This document shows positions 54,189-62,707 of a stretch of 64,000 nt of DNA, one piece after another. Below the pieces are notes generated by a model that did no database searches, was not told where the DNA came from, and saw only the letters and a list, made by a program, of their open reading frames with translations. The stretch is from Prevotella sp. P5-92. GTDB lineage: Bacteria; Bacteroidota; Bacteroidia; Bacteroidales; Bacteroidaceae. The DNA lies in NCBI RefSeq assembly GCF_002251245.1, contig NZ_NPJG01000125.1:1-64000 (forward strand), read 5' to 3'. Every line of letters begins with the position of its first letter. Position 1 is the stretch's first letter. The position numbers were made by a program, and so were the translations under genes.

Positions 54189-54674
54189 ATGGCATCTCAA
54201 AAATTAGACAAACTTGATAAGCAGATATTACGCATGATAGCAGAGGACGCACGAGTTCCATTTCTTGAAGTGGCAAGAGCATGCAACGTCAGCGGAGCAG
54301 CTATCCATCAGCGCATCCAAAAGCTCAATAGTCTCGGAATAATCAAAGGCTCCAAATTCATTATCGATCCTGAGAAGATTGGTTATGAGACGTGCGCTTT
54401 CATAGGTCTCAACCTTCGCAATCCTGAGAACTTTGACTCTGTAGTTAAGCGATTGAAGGATATTCCTGAAGTGGTGGAGTGTCACTATACAACGGGCGAT
54501 TTCGACTTGTTTATAAAGATCTACGCCCTAAACAACCACCATCTCCTCAACATCATCCACGACAAGCTCCAACCACTTGGATTGTCGCGTAGTGAGACTA
54601 TCATCTCGTTCAACTCCGCCATTAGCCGTCAGTTGCCTGTGGTAGATATCCCCGTTGAGGACGACGACGACTAA
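54189..54674 (+). CDS. Lrp/AsnC family transcriptional regulator
   Basis: The 161-residue protein has an N-terminal winged helix (about 5-60, ILRMIAEDARVPFLEVARACNVSGAAIHQRI) and a C-terminal RAM ligand domain (about 70-150, TGDFDLFIKIYA). The C-terminus ends in an acidic VEDDDD tail. Such proteins bind amino acids and form octamers. It has its own promoter and lies 110 bases after the cysteine desulfidase-like gene, a plausible target. A terminator follows. Confidence 0.92.
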   Translation: MASQKLDKLDKQILRMIAEDARVPFLEVARACNVSGAAIHQRIQKLNSLGIIKGSKFIIDPEKIGYETCAFIGLNLRNPENFDSVVKRLKDIPEVVECHYTTGDFDLFIKIYALNNHHLLNIIHDKLQPLGLSRSETIISFNSAISRQLPVVDIPVEDDDD

Positions 54675-54702
54675 TGTCTGCTTCCATCAAAAGATATTCT
54701 GG

Positions 54703-54740
54703 CCTATATGATTCAACATCGAGTCATATAGGTCGTTTTA
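54703..54740. terminator. Terminator between the Lrp-type and DMT genes
   Basis: CCTATATGA (54703-54711) pairs with TCATATAGG (54724-54732), followed by TCGTTTTA. It lies between convergent genes. Confidence 0.7.
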
Positions 54741-55679
54741 CTTCTTCTGAGAATTGATAATATAGATACCAACAGTTGCAAGTGTAGCAGCCACAATATA
54801 TTTTGAGTAAAAAGTCTCTCCAAGAAAAAGACAAGAAGTTACAGCTCCTACCACGGGTATGAGGGAATTGTAGATTGCGATCTTTCCAATAGGATTACTA
54901 AGCAGAAGACGATTATAGAGTGTGAACCCAATAATGGAAATGGCTATGAGCATGAGAAGAATAAATATTCCATAGAGAGTAACAACTGGCAACATACCGC
55001 CCATCAACAAACCAGGCACTACGAGCAATGCGCCGCCCAATCCGAGACTATAGCCTGTGCCAACAAAGACATCAACACGACAACATAGACTGCGTGTCAT
55101 TAGCGACGCTACAGCAGAACAAAGAGCGTTGAGGATTATCATGCCATCTCCAAGCCACGTAAAATGTCCACTGTCTTTCCCTCCAAGATTGAGTGCAAGA
55201 ATACCTGCGATGCCGATGACCACACCGAAAAATTTGCGAGAAGTCATACGGTCACTTTTGAAGAAAATGCAGGCAAGGATTACTACAGTAAACACACTCA
55301 TGGAATTGAGGATAGCTGCGCGTGCTCCTTCACTATGAGAGAGTCCGAAATAGAAGAAGGCATAATGAAACGTTGTGTTCAACAGAGAGAACAGAAGCAC
55401 GAAGAGCCAGTCGGAAGATTTTTCGACAGCAAACTTTCGATGCGTGGCTTTTGCCACAGAGAGAATTATGACGCCACAGAAGAAAAACCTCAATCCAGCA
55501 AAGAGCATCTTGCTCCCTGTCATAGAAGGAGTGATATGGAACTCGGAAAAACCGAGTTTTATTAATGGGTATGCCAATCCCCATACTACCGCTGCCGTTA
55601 GGGCAAATGCAGCAACCCATACAGGACGCTTAAAAATGCTATTATCCTGTTCAATCACAATAATATTATCCTGTTTCAT
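54738..55679 (-). CDS. DMT superfamily (EamA) transporter
   Basis: The protein has ten predicted membrane helices in two EamA repeats (about 15-145 and 160-310), typical for drug/metabolite exporters of the inner membrane. With the start at MKQDNIIV (55679) it has 313 residues; the alternative start at 55694 adds five residues. FIGFTLYNRLLLSNPIGKIAIYNSLIPV and LGETFYSKYI fit the family. The substrate is unknown. It starts 11-26 bases after folA on the same strand, so it may be co-transcribed with thyA and folA. Confidence 0.88.
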   Translation of the reverse strand: MKQDNIIVIEQDNSIFKRPVWVAAFALTAAVVWGLAYPLIKLGFSEFHITPSMTGSKMLFAGLRFFFCGVIILSVAKATHRKFAVEKSSDWLFVLLFSLLNTTFHYAFFYFGLSHSEGARAAILNSMSVFTVVILACIFFKSDRMTSRKFFGVVIGIAGILALNLGGKDSGHFTWLGDGMIILNALCSAVASLMTRSLCCRVDVFVGTGYSLGLGGALLVVPGLLMGGMLPVVTLYGIFILLMLIAISIIGFTLYNRLLLSNPIGKIAIYNSLIPVVGAVTSCLFLGETFYSKYIVAATLATVGIYIINSQKK

Positions 55680-55705
55680 TTTGTGTGTTTGCATTCTATA
55701 GATTA

Positions 55706-56191
55706 TTATTTTCGCACGTAATCGACGAAATCAAAGTCATTACTGTGACGATCATCTTTATAATGATGAGTGCGTTCGATCTCAACCCAACCATGACTAT
55801 AGTCGGGAAAAAAGCTGTCAGCGTCTTCGGGGGTATCTTTTACCTCGGTGAGACAAAGACGGTTGGCAATGTCCAATGCTTGGCGATAGACGTGTGCTCC
55901 ACCTATGATAAATATATCCTCGTTGTCACTACAATGCTCTAAAGCCTCTTCGAGCGAACCGTAACAATCACATCCTGGTAGAGAGGTGATGGTAGTGGAA
56001 AGGACTATGTTGCGGCGGTTGGGCAAAGCACCCTTTGGCAACGACTCGAAGGTGTTGCGTCCCATGATGATGGTGTGTCCGGTGGTAAGCGCCTTGAATC
56101 GTTTCAGGTCATCGGGAAGCCAATATATGAGTTTGTTTCTGAATCCAATGGCCCTATTGGCAGCAACTGCTGCTATTATCGATATGTTCAT
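55706..56191 (-). CDS. folA: Dihydrofolate reductase
   Basis: The 161-residue enzyme reduces dihydrofolate to THF with NADPH. IIAAVAANRAIGFRNKLIYWLPDDLKRFK contains the substrate Asp and the Met20-like loop, here with YW in place of PW as in other Bacteroidales. IIMGRNTFESLP and IFIIGGAHVYRQAL are the NADPH motifs. It lies 94 bases downstream of thyA, its metabolic partner. Confidence 0.95.
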   Translation of the reverse strand: MNISIIAAVAANRAIGFRNKLIYWLPDDLKRFKALTTGHTIIMGRNTFESLPKGALPNRRNIVLSTTITSLPGCDCYGSLEEALEHCSDNEDIFIIGGAHVYRQALDIANRLCLTEVKDTPEDADSFFPDYSHGWVEIERTHHYKDDRHSNDFDFVDYVRK

Positions 56192-56285
56192 AATTCTTTT
56201 TTATTCTTCAATTGTTATTGTTTCTACTTTACTATCGTTTTTATACATTCAAATGATTTATACATTAAATGATTTCTATTTCTCC

Positions 56286-57080
56286 TTACACCGCAACCTC
56301 AGCCTTAATATGTGGCCATGGGTCATAACCTTCGAGTTGGAAGTCTTCATACTGGAAATCGAAAAGCGACTTCACGTCTGGATTGATCTTCATCACAGGC
56401 AGCTGACGCGGCGTACGTGTGAGCTGAAGGCGTGCCTGGTCGAGATGATTAAGATAGAGATGGGTGTCACCTGTGGTGTGAATGAAGTCGCCTGGACGAT
56501 AGCCTGTGACCTGTGCCATCATCTGAAGTAGAAGGGCATAGCTTGCAATATTGAAAGGTACACCGAGAAATGTGTCTGCCGAGCGCTGGTAAAGTTGCAG
56601 CGACAGTCTGCCGTCAGCTACATAAAACTGAAACATCGTGTGACAAGGAGGCAAAGCCATGGAATCGACCTCAGCCACATTCCACGCCGAGACAATCATC
56701 CGTCGGGAATCTGGATTATGTTTTAGTTGATTCACCACATTTGCTATCTGGTCAATGTTTCCGCCATTATAGTCGGGCCATGAACGCCACTGATGTCCAT
56801 ATACAGGACCGAGTTCGCCTTCAGTGTCAGCCCATTCGTTCCATATTCTAACTCCGTGTTCTTGCAGATAGCGCACATTTGTATCTCCACGGAGGAACCA
56901 CAACAGTTCGTAGATTATTGACTTCAAGTGTAGCTTCTTTGTGGTGAGAAGTGGGAATCCGTCCTCGAGGTTGAACCTCATCTGATTACCAAATACGCTA
57001 AGTGTTCCTGTTCCAGTTCGGTCGCCCTTACGGGTTCCTTCGTCAAGTATTCTTTTGAGTAGATCGAGATATTGTTTCAT
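56286..57080 (-). CDS. thyA: Thymidylate synthase
   Basis: The 264-residue enzyme methylates dUMP to dTMP with methylene-THF, releasing dihydrofolate for FolA. Cys146 in [13 protein letters not shown], the [11 protein letters not shown] segment, and [20 protein letters not shown] match E. coli ThyA at nearly the same numbering. A minus-strand -7 box TATCTTTG lies at 57154-57161. The order thyA-folA-DMT suggests one operon; dCMP deaminase at 44416 supplies the substrate from elsewhere. Confidence 0.97.
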   Translation of the reverse strand: MKQYLDLLKRILDEGTRKGDRTGTGTLSVFGNQMRFNLEDGFPLLTTKKLHLKSIIYELLWFLRGDTNVRYLQEHGVRIWNEWADTEGELGPVYGHQWRSWPDYNGGNIDQIANVVNQLKHNPDSRRMIVSAWNVAEVDSMALPPCHTMFQFYVADGRLSLQLYQRSADTFLGVPFNIASYALLLQMMAQVTGYRPGDFIHTTGDTHLYLNHLDQARLQLTRTPRQLPVMKINPDVKSLFDFQYEDFQLEGYDPWPHIKAEVAV

Positions 57081-57153
57081 TTTCGAATTGTGAAGTATTC
57101 TGTTATATTATTCAAAATTTGATTTGCAAGAAATTACATTCCTTTGTCATAAG

Positions 57154-57161
57154 CAAAGATA
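57154..57161 (-). promoter_or_regulatory. -7 box of thyA
   Basis: TATCTTTG on the minus strand fits TAnnTTTG, followed by GC. The leader is about 70 bases. It lies just beyond the end of the RNA methyltransferase gene. Confidence 0.5.
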
Positions 57162-57174
57162 AGAGAGTTGTTTG

Positions 57175-58632
57175 TCACGAGTCTGGTAAAAACGGATTCA
57201 TCTTCGGTACATGTCGCAGTATGCGCCACTCCTGCGGATAGAGATTATTCGCACGATTGCCAATATTCTTCACAAAGCCAAGAGGTGCGCCCTTATAAGT
57301 AACAAGTACAAAACCTCGCGGGGCATCTGGTGGCAAAGTGATTGCCTCCTTTCTTAGGTAGGCAAGTGCGGTATCAAGGTCCACATCGTGGCAGGCAAAA
57401 GCATCATGAGCAAGAACGGAAGATAAAGCCAGCTCAATATCGGGTATGAGATCTTTGCCTTTCTCCACCGCCACAGCCACACCTGCTTTCACTATGCGTA
57501 TCTTAGCATCCACGGCACAGCGAAACAGAGGTTCAAGGGTATAGGGCATGGCCACTATTGCTGCACCATTCTCGGCAAATACAAAGTCGGTAACGGAGGA
57601 AAGCCATTTGTCAGATACCTTTGCCACACGCTGTAAGACATCTGATCTCTTAACATTACGCAGGCGCGGCTTCTTCCTCGTCTTTCGTAAATAGTCCACA
57701 GCCTCTCCCGACTTCCTCAACACAGCAAGGAACAATCCCTCGCCACGGCTGATGCCTGGTATGAAACGATAGACGGGAACATCGAAACCGTCAAGCAACG
57801 ATGAGGTGATATTCCATTCATCACAGACATCTACAGACAATGGTTCGGCACCATACTGCGAGATGAAATGAGCGATATTATCCTCATCTTCATGCAAGTT
57901 GAACGTACAAGTGGAATAAATTAGCAAGCCGCCTGGACGAAGTACCTTCCATGCCTCAGCCACAATGTCGCGTTGCAACTTCGAACAGTGTTCTATGTTC
58001 TGCACACTCCAATCTGCAATAGCTCCATCGTCCTTACGGAACATACCTTCGCCCGAACAAGGCACATCGCATAATACCACATCGAACATCATTCCTGAAC
58101 GAGCTATGTCGGCTGGATAAGCATTAGTGACCATTGTGCAAGGACTGCCCCACTTTGTGAGATTCTCCGCAAGGATATTGGCACGGGGTCGTACAGGTTC
58201 GTTGCTTACGAGCACACTACCTTCTGGCAAGGCACCAAGGGCGGCAGTTGATTTTCCACCAGGAGCTGCACACATGTCAAGCATGACAATCTTACCATCC
58301 ACATACTGGCGCAACACCCTATCTACAAACATCGACGAGGCTTCCTGCACATAGTAATGACCGGCATGGAGCAAAGGGTCGAACGTGAACGACGGACGCT
58401 CAGAGAGATAATATCCATCAGGACACCATGGCACGACTTCTGCATTGACATTGGGCTTGTCATCAGCACCTGACACGATATCGGCACAAGGCACTGAGAC
58501 AGAATTCTTCATCCTATTCACACGCAAGCTGACAGGCGGGAGTTCATCCATCGACAGAAGAAAGCGTGAAAAACGCTCTTCTCCCATCACTTTGCGAGTG
58601 TAAGAAACGAAATCATCGGGCAAGTTCTTCAT
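57175..58632 (-). CDS. RsmF-like RNA (cytosine-C5) methyltransferase
   Basis: The 485-residue SAM-dependent enzyme of the NOL1/NOP2/Sun group forms m5C in rRNA or tRNA. DMCAAPGGKSTAALGAL binds SAM. The two catalytic cysteines are in DVPCSGEGMF and STCTFNLHEDE. A C-terminal RNA-binding extension (about 300-485, ending with the RsmF PUA-like NLYPQEWRI) is present, as in RsmF/YebU. The exact target base is not deducible. A -7 box TATTTTTG lies at 58652-58659 on the minus strand. Confidence 0.92.
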   Translation of the reverse strand: MKNLPDDFVSYTRKVMGEERFSRFLLSMDELPPVSLRVNRMKNSVSVPCADIVSGADDKPNVNAEVVPWCPDGYYLSERPSFTFDPLLHAGHYYVQEASSMFVDRVLRQYVDGKIVMLDMCAAPGGKSTAALGALPEGSVLVSNEPVRPRANILAENLTKWGSPCTMVTNAYPADIARSGMMFDVVLCDVPCSGEGMFRKDDGAIADWSVQNIEHCSKLQRDIVAEAWKVLRPGGLLIYSTCTFNLHEDEDNIAHFISQYGAEPLSVDVCDEWNITSSLLDGFDVPVYRFIPGISRGEGLFLAVLRKSGEAVDYLRKTRKKPRLRNVKRSDVLQRVAKVSDKWLSSVTDFVFAENGAAIVAMPYTLEPLFRCAVDAKIRIVKAGVAVAVEKGKDLIPDIELALSSVLAHDAFACHDVDLDTALAYLRKEAITLPPDAPRGFVLVTYKGAPLGFVKNIGNRANNLYPQEWRILRHVPKMNPFLPDS

Positions 58633-58651
58633 ATTTTTCGCTTTTGGCTTG

Positions 58652-58659
58652 CAAAAATA
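58652..58659 (-). promoter_or_regulatory. -7 box of the RNA methyltransferase gene
   Basis: TATTTTTG on the minus strand followed by GCAAG, 20 bases before the ATG at 58632. Confidence 0.55.
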
Positions 58660-58743
58660 AAAAAAAAATCCGAACTTTGCAACTTTCTAAGCAACAATAT
58701 CGTCAAATATTCAAAAATAAGTAAAACATAAAGAACGAAAGAT

Positions 58744-59625
58744 ATGAAACAGAACATGATTATTTGGGTAATGACAGCGCTGATGACGCTCTCTACCAGT
58801 ACAACAATGACGGCAGCCGAACAATCGCACCGTCATACGCCTCGCACAACAATGGTTGACAACAAGTCGAAACAACAGGCAGCTACTGACTCAGCAGAGG
58901 CGGCAAAAGCCGCACAGAACGATGCCACCGTGGCATACTCTGACACCACATCTACTGATGACGAATGGGAAGACGACAACCAACCGTCGGCATACAGAAT
59001 GCAATGGGAGTCGGGAAATGACAAGGAGCTGGAGTTTGCCGAGAGAATAATCGACAAGGTAGGTGGTTCGATAACCGCACTGGTGGCAATAAGCGCCATC
59101 ATCTTTGTACTCGCACCAGTAATATTGCTCATCGTGATTCTCTACTTCATTAACCGCAACCGCCGCGATCGCATTCGTCTCGCTGAGAAATGCATAGAAC
59201 ACGGACAACCCATACCAGGCTCAGAGAAAATTGTGTATCGCGACGCACAATGCTCCAGCAAGAGGACAACACAATCAACAGAGTCGCAGACAATTATCTT
59301 CGACAACGACCTGAAGGCGAAGGGTGTTAAACACATAGCCATTGGCTTGGGACTGATGGTATGTTGTCTTTCATTCTGGCACAACGACTTCCTCGGCGGA
59401 ATAGGATTTCTCATTGCATGCTACGGAGGCGGACAGTTGTACATGGCTCGCGGAATGAAAGTGACTGACACTCACAATAAGAAAGAAGAGCCTGCAACTG
59501 GTTATTCTGATGAAGACAACGCAAACCGTAACGGCAACAGTTCACAAGAAAGCCGTAGCAATTCGCAGGAGAACGGCGACAGCTATACGAAGGCGAACGG
59601 CGACCTTATCTATCCCGAGAAATAG
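58744..59625 (+). CDS. DUF6249-like membrane protein
   Basis: The 293-residue protein has a signal peptide-like N-terminus (residues 1-24), a polar region rich in Ala, Thr and Asp, one long membrane helix (about 115-138) and two further helices (about 197-230). The loop RNRRDRIRLAEKCIEHGQPIPG resembles DUF6249/YIP1-like small membrane proteins of Bacteroidetes that precede sigma factors. The C-terminal 45 residues are Asn/Ser/Glu-rich. Function unknown. It lies 50 bases before the sigma factor gene and is probably co-transcribed. Confidence 0.75.
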   Translation: MKQNMIIWVMTALMTLSTSTTMTAAEQSHRHTPRTTMVDNKSKQQAATDSAEAAKAAQNDATVAYSDTTSTDDEWEDDNQPSAYRMQWESGNDKELEFAERIIDKVGGSITALVAISAIIFVLAPVILLIVILYFINRNRRDRIRLAEKCIEHGQPIPGSEKIVYRDAQCSSKRTTQSTESQTIIFDNDLKAKGVKHIAIGLGLMVCCLSFWHNDFLGGIGFLIACYGGGQLYMARGMKVTDTHNKKEEPATGYSDEDNANRNGNSSQESRSNSQENGDSYTKANGDLIYPEK

Positions 59626-59675
59626 GGAGAGAGGAATAAGATAGAGAGTAAGTAAACGAAAGATAAATCTGCACA

Positions 59676-60209
59676 ATGGTACAGACAGACGACATTACGC
59701 TCATAACACAGATGGTGGACGGCAGCGACAAGCGAGCCTTCGACCAGATAGTGAGACGATACCAGTCGAGGGTGAGGAAATTTTTCCTCGCCCAGACATT
59801 GGGCGACTCGCAACTCAGCGACGACCTTGCGCAGGACACCTTCGTTAAGGCTTACACTCATATCACATCGTTCCGCGGCACGTCGCAGTTTGCTACCTGG
59901 TTGATGCGCATAGCCTACAACACATACTACGACTACTGCCGTTCCATGCATCCCACAGCCGACATCGACACAGTGAGTGTTCACCGAGGCGGCTCTTCAA
60001 CCACCGACACGATGATACGACGCGACATTTACGAGGCACTCGCCCGTCTGACAGAGATGCAACGCACCTGTATCACCATGCAGCTGATGGACGGACGACC
60101 CATAGACGAGATAGCGGAAATCACCGCCTTGCCCTTAGGCACCGTGAAGTCGCACTTGAAAAGAGGCAAGGACCTGATGGTTGAATTTCTGAAACGAAAC
60201 GGATACTGA
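59676..60209 (+). CDS. ECF-type RNA polymerase sigma factor
   Basis: The 177-residue protein has sigma region 2 (about 20-90, with DDLAQDTFVKAYTHI and FATWLMRIAYN) and region 4 (about 120-172, RTCITMQLMDGRPIDEIAEITALPLGTVKSHLKRG). It fits the group of Bacteroidetes ECF/SigW-like factors. The cognate anti-sigma is not obvious; the DUF5056 membrane protein encoded at 60348 and the upstream membrane protein are candidates. No ECF-type self promoter can be assigned by eye. Confidence 0.93.
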   Translation: MVQTDDITLITQMVDGSDKRAFDQIVRRYQSRVRKFFLAQTLGDSQLSDDLAQDTFVKAYTHITSFRGTSQFATWLMRIAYNTYYDYCRSMHPTADIDTVSVHRGGSSTTDTMIRRDIYEALARLTEMQRTCITMQLMDGRPIDEIAEITALPLGTVKSHLKRGKDLMVEFLKRNGY

Positions 60210-60347
60210 TATTCAGTTCCTAAATACAGATTCGGAGTTGCAGCTCAAGATTTGTAGATCGGAGGATGCTGTTCAAGAGAAACAGACCTATATCTTAATC
60301 ATACCATGTAAGTAAGATAAAATAAGTAAAGAAACAATAAAGACATT

Positions 60348-60740
60348 ATGGCAAACATGAACGACGATAAAGACCTGATGATGCTCGACGACTTCTTTAA
60401 GGAGGCGACCGAACTTGAGATTGACGACAACGGATTCACCGACAAGGTGATGGAAGTGTTGCCGTCAACAGAATGTAAGAAGGCTGAGAATCGCGCCTTT
60501 GCCAAGGCAGAGCTAAGATGGAACATCATCTGCGCTACATTGGCGGCGGTGCTGTTTGTGGCACTTAAAGGATGGAATCTCATCTACGACGTGAAGGCCA
60601 TGCTCATGGTGTTATTCCATACCATTGACTATTCGCGTCTCTTCACCAGCATCGGCGTCATGCTACTAATACTGCCCACGCTGACAGTGATAGCCATGCT
60701 CTTCTACTACGGACGTCCGGAATTGTCGAAGAGGTGGTAG
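60348..60740 (+). CDS. DUF5056 membrane protein, possible anti-sigma partner
   Basis: The 130-residue protein has a cytoplasmic N-terminus (DDFFKEATELEIDDNGFTDKVM, about 10-40) and two membrane helices (about 62-80 and 98-122). It fits DUF5056, often encoded after ECF sigma factors in Bacteroidales. A short cytoplasmic domain plus membrane anchor suits an anti-sigma role, but no zinc-binding HxxxCxxC motif is visible. The gap after the sigma gene is 138 bases. Its 3' end overlaps the convergent OmpA-family gene by 34 bases. Confidence 0.75.
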   Translation: MANMNDDKDLMMLDDFFKEATELEIDDNGFTDKVMEVLPSTECKKAENRAFAKAELRWNIICATLAAVLFVALKGWNLIYDVKAMLMVLFHTIDYSRLFTSIGVMLLILPTLTVIAMLFYYGRPELSKRW

Positions 60741-62707
60741 GTGGTGCGTAGCACACGAAACTCGGTACGTCTGTTGAGCTGGTTACTAATTTCCTGCTCA
60801 TCAGGCTTAAGGCTCTTTATGTACTCTTCCGTCAGCACATCGTCAGCCTTGAGGAAGGGATATTTCTCCGCCACCTTTTTCTTTATTGTCTTTGGTTTAT
60901 CCTTACCATAGCCCACGGGAGTAAGTCTATCGTGGGCTATTCCTTTTTCTATCAGATATTTGACAACGCTCTCGGCGCGTCGCTGTGAGAGTTGTTTGTT
61001 ATAAGCTGCCGACCCTTTATAGTCACAATGTGCGCTAAGTTCGATAGTGACGTTAGGATTTTCGTTCAGCAGTTTGACGAGTTCGTCGAGTGATGTCATC
61101 GACTCTGGGCGTAGTGTGGCCTGGTCGAAATCGTAAAAGATATTATCTATTAACACAGGTGCCATGATAGAAGCCAGCGGAAACTGGAGCACCGTGTCGC
61201 ACGACTCGTTGGTCGGTTCTACCGTGAGTTGCACCTGATGGTTGAGATAGCCCTTGCATGTTCCGAGCAAGACATAATCCACTCCAGGCTTGATCTGTTG
61301 TGTAAACGAGCCGTCGCCCTTGACGTTGAGTTTGAGGTTGGTGCCATCATTTCCTACCATATAAACGATGGCAGCAGGCAGTTCGTAGCCGTCTTTCTCA
61401 TACACCCATCCCGTGACGGTCTGGACAATCTCCGGATTATAGAAGCTGAAGATATGATCCCATCCGCGAGCGTCGCCACGATTAGAGGAGAAAAAGCCTT
61501 GGTTTTTCAGTCCTTCAAAAGTCATGCCAAAGTCGTCAGCCTCAGAGTTGAGCGGATAACCTGGATGCTCAATGTCGATGTTCTTTCCGTCAGCCGAGCG
61601 TTTGGCGATGAAGATGTCGAGTCCACCCATGCCAGGATGTCCGTTAGAGGAGAAGTAGAGATCGCCATTGGGACGGAAAGTAGGAAACATCTCATCGCCC
61701 TCAGTATTAATTGGTCTGCCAAGATTCTCCACTCCACCTATCACTCCGTCCTTGCCGAGCTGAATGCGCCAGATGTCGAGTCCTCCTATTCCTCCGGGCA
61801 TGTCGGAAGTGAAATAGAGCCAAGTGCCATCGGGCGAGACAGCGGGATGTGCGAAACTCGAGAGAGTGTCTTTAGAGATTACAAGCGGAGTGCTCTTTCC
61901 CCAGATTGCATCGGCTCGTTGGGAAGTGCAGATGACCGCATATCGCGGATAAGACGGGTCGCTGCTACACTGAGTGAGATACATGGTGCGTCCGTCGGGC
62001 GAGAATGCGCAAGCACCTTCGTCGTAGGCAGAGTTGAGTTCTGTGTCGATAGTCTGGGGTTTTGTCCATTTTCCCTTTTCGTCTTTCTGTGAGAAGAAGA
62101 TGTCGGCGGTTTTTGTTCCAGTGATACCACTGAGTTCGTCGCCTTTTGTTTGCGAGCGTGTGGAAGAGAAGTAGAGTCGGTCGTTGTCGTCACCAGCCAG
62201 CATTGGCGAATAGTCTGATCTTCGGGAGTTAAACATATTCTCCCTTTTCACCTGATAAGCCGAGCCATTTTTCTTCCATTGGGGAGCGAGTTTTGCCGAG
62301 GCGAGTCCGTTTTTTGCGATAGTGGAATTGGGCAAGCTGTCGATGGCTATGGCGAAATTCTTTTCCGCGAGACGGTAGTTGCCAGTTTTCATCAGTTGCT
62401 GTGCCAGTCGCAGATGAGTGAGACTGTCAGCCTGGTTATACCTTATTATATTATTATATGCAGCGATAGCCTTTTGCGAGGCGTTGATTCTCCGGTAGCA
62501 CTCGGCGAGTTTCACGGCTCTCAGTCCTCTTAATTTCCGGTCTTTGGCGGGCGTGTTTGTATAAGCTTTCTTATACTGTTCAGCCGCATCGAAGTATTCT
62601 CCGATGGCAAAGTGCTGGTCACCTTTTTTTACGTAGGTGTCAGCTCCGCACGATGCGAGAGCCAATGCCAGTACCCCAATAATTATAGACGAAAAAATAT
62701 ATTTCAT
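60707..62707 (-). CDS. PorE-like lipoprotein: TPR, PD40 propeller, CRD-like and OmpA domains
   Basis: The 666-residue protein has a lipobox LASC (Cys20), a TPR region (about 25-125), a WD40-like PD40 propeller (about 145-430, RTMYLTQCSSDPSYPRY, GTWLYFTSDMPGGIGGLDI), a carboxypeptidase-regulatory-like beta domain (about 435-520) and a C-terminal OmpA domain (about 535-650, ELSAHCDYKGSAAYNKQLSQRRAE in part) that binds peptidoglycan. This order and length match PorE of the type IX secretion system (P. gingivalis PG1058). The assignment is by architecture only. Its ATG overlaps the topB stop (62704-62707). The 3' end overlaps DUF5056 by 34 bases. Confidence 0.85.
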   Translation of the reverse strand: MKYIFSSIIIGVLALALASCGADTYVKKGDQHFAIGEYFDAAEQYKKAYTNTPAKDRKLRGLRAVKLAECYRRINASQKAIAAYNNIIRYNQADSLTHLRLAQQLMKTGNYRLAEKNFAIAIDSLPNSTIAKNGLASAKLAPQWKKNGSAYQVKRENMFNSRRSDYSPMLAGDDNDRLYFSSTRSQTKGDELSGITGTKTADIFFSQKDEKGKWTKPQTIDTELNSAYDEGACAFSPDGRTMYLTQCSSDPSYPRYAVICTSQRADAIWGKSTPLVISKDTLSSFAHPAVSPDGTWLYFTSDMPGGIGGLDIWRIQLGKDGVIGGVENLGRPINTEGDEMFPTFRPNGDLYFSSNGHPGMGGLDIFIAKRSADGKNIDIEHPGYPLNSEADDFGMTFEGLKNQGFFSSNRGDARGWDHIFSFYNPEIVQTVTGWVYEKDGYELPAAIVYMVGNDGTNLKLNVKGDGSFTQQIKPGVDYVLLGTCKGYLNHQVQLTVEPTNESCDTVLQFPLASIMAPVLIDNIFYDFDQATLRPESMTSLDELVKLLNENPNVTIELSAHCDYKGSAAYNKQLSQRRAESVVKYLIEKGIAHDRLTPVGYGKDKPKTIKKKVAEKYPFLKADDVLTEEYIKSLKPDEQEISNQLNRRTEFRVLRTTYHLFDNSGRP

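Noticed and set aside
56105..56160. DHFR with altered Met20-loop motif as a sign of trimethoprim resistance
   Set aside because: From memory, the YW in place of PW is usual in Bacteroidales DHFR, so it does not by itself suggest a resistance allele.
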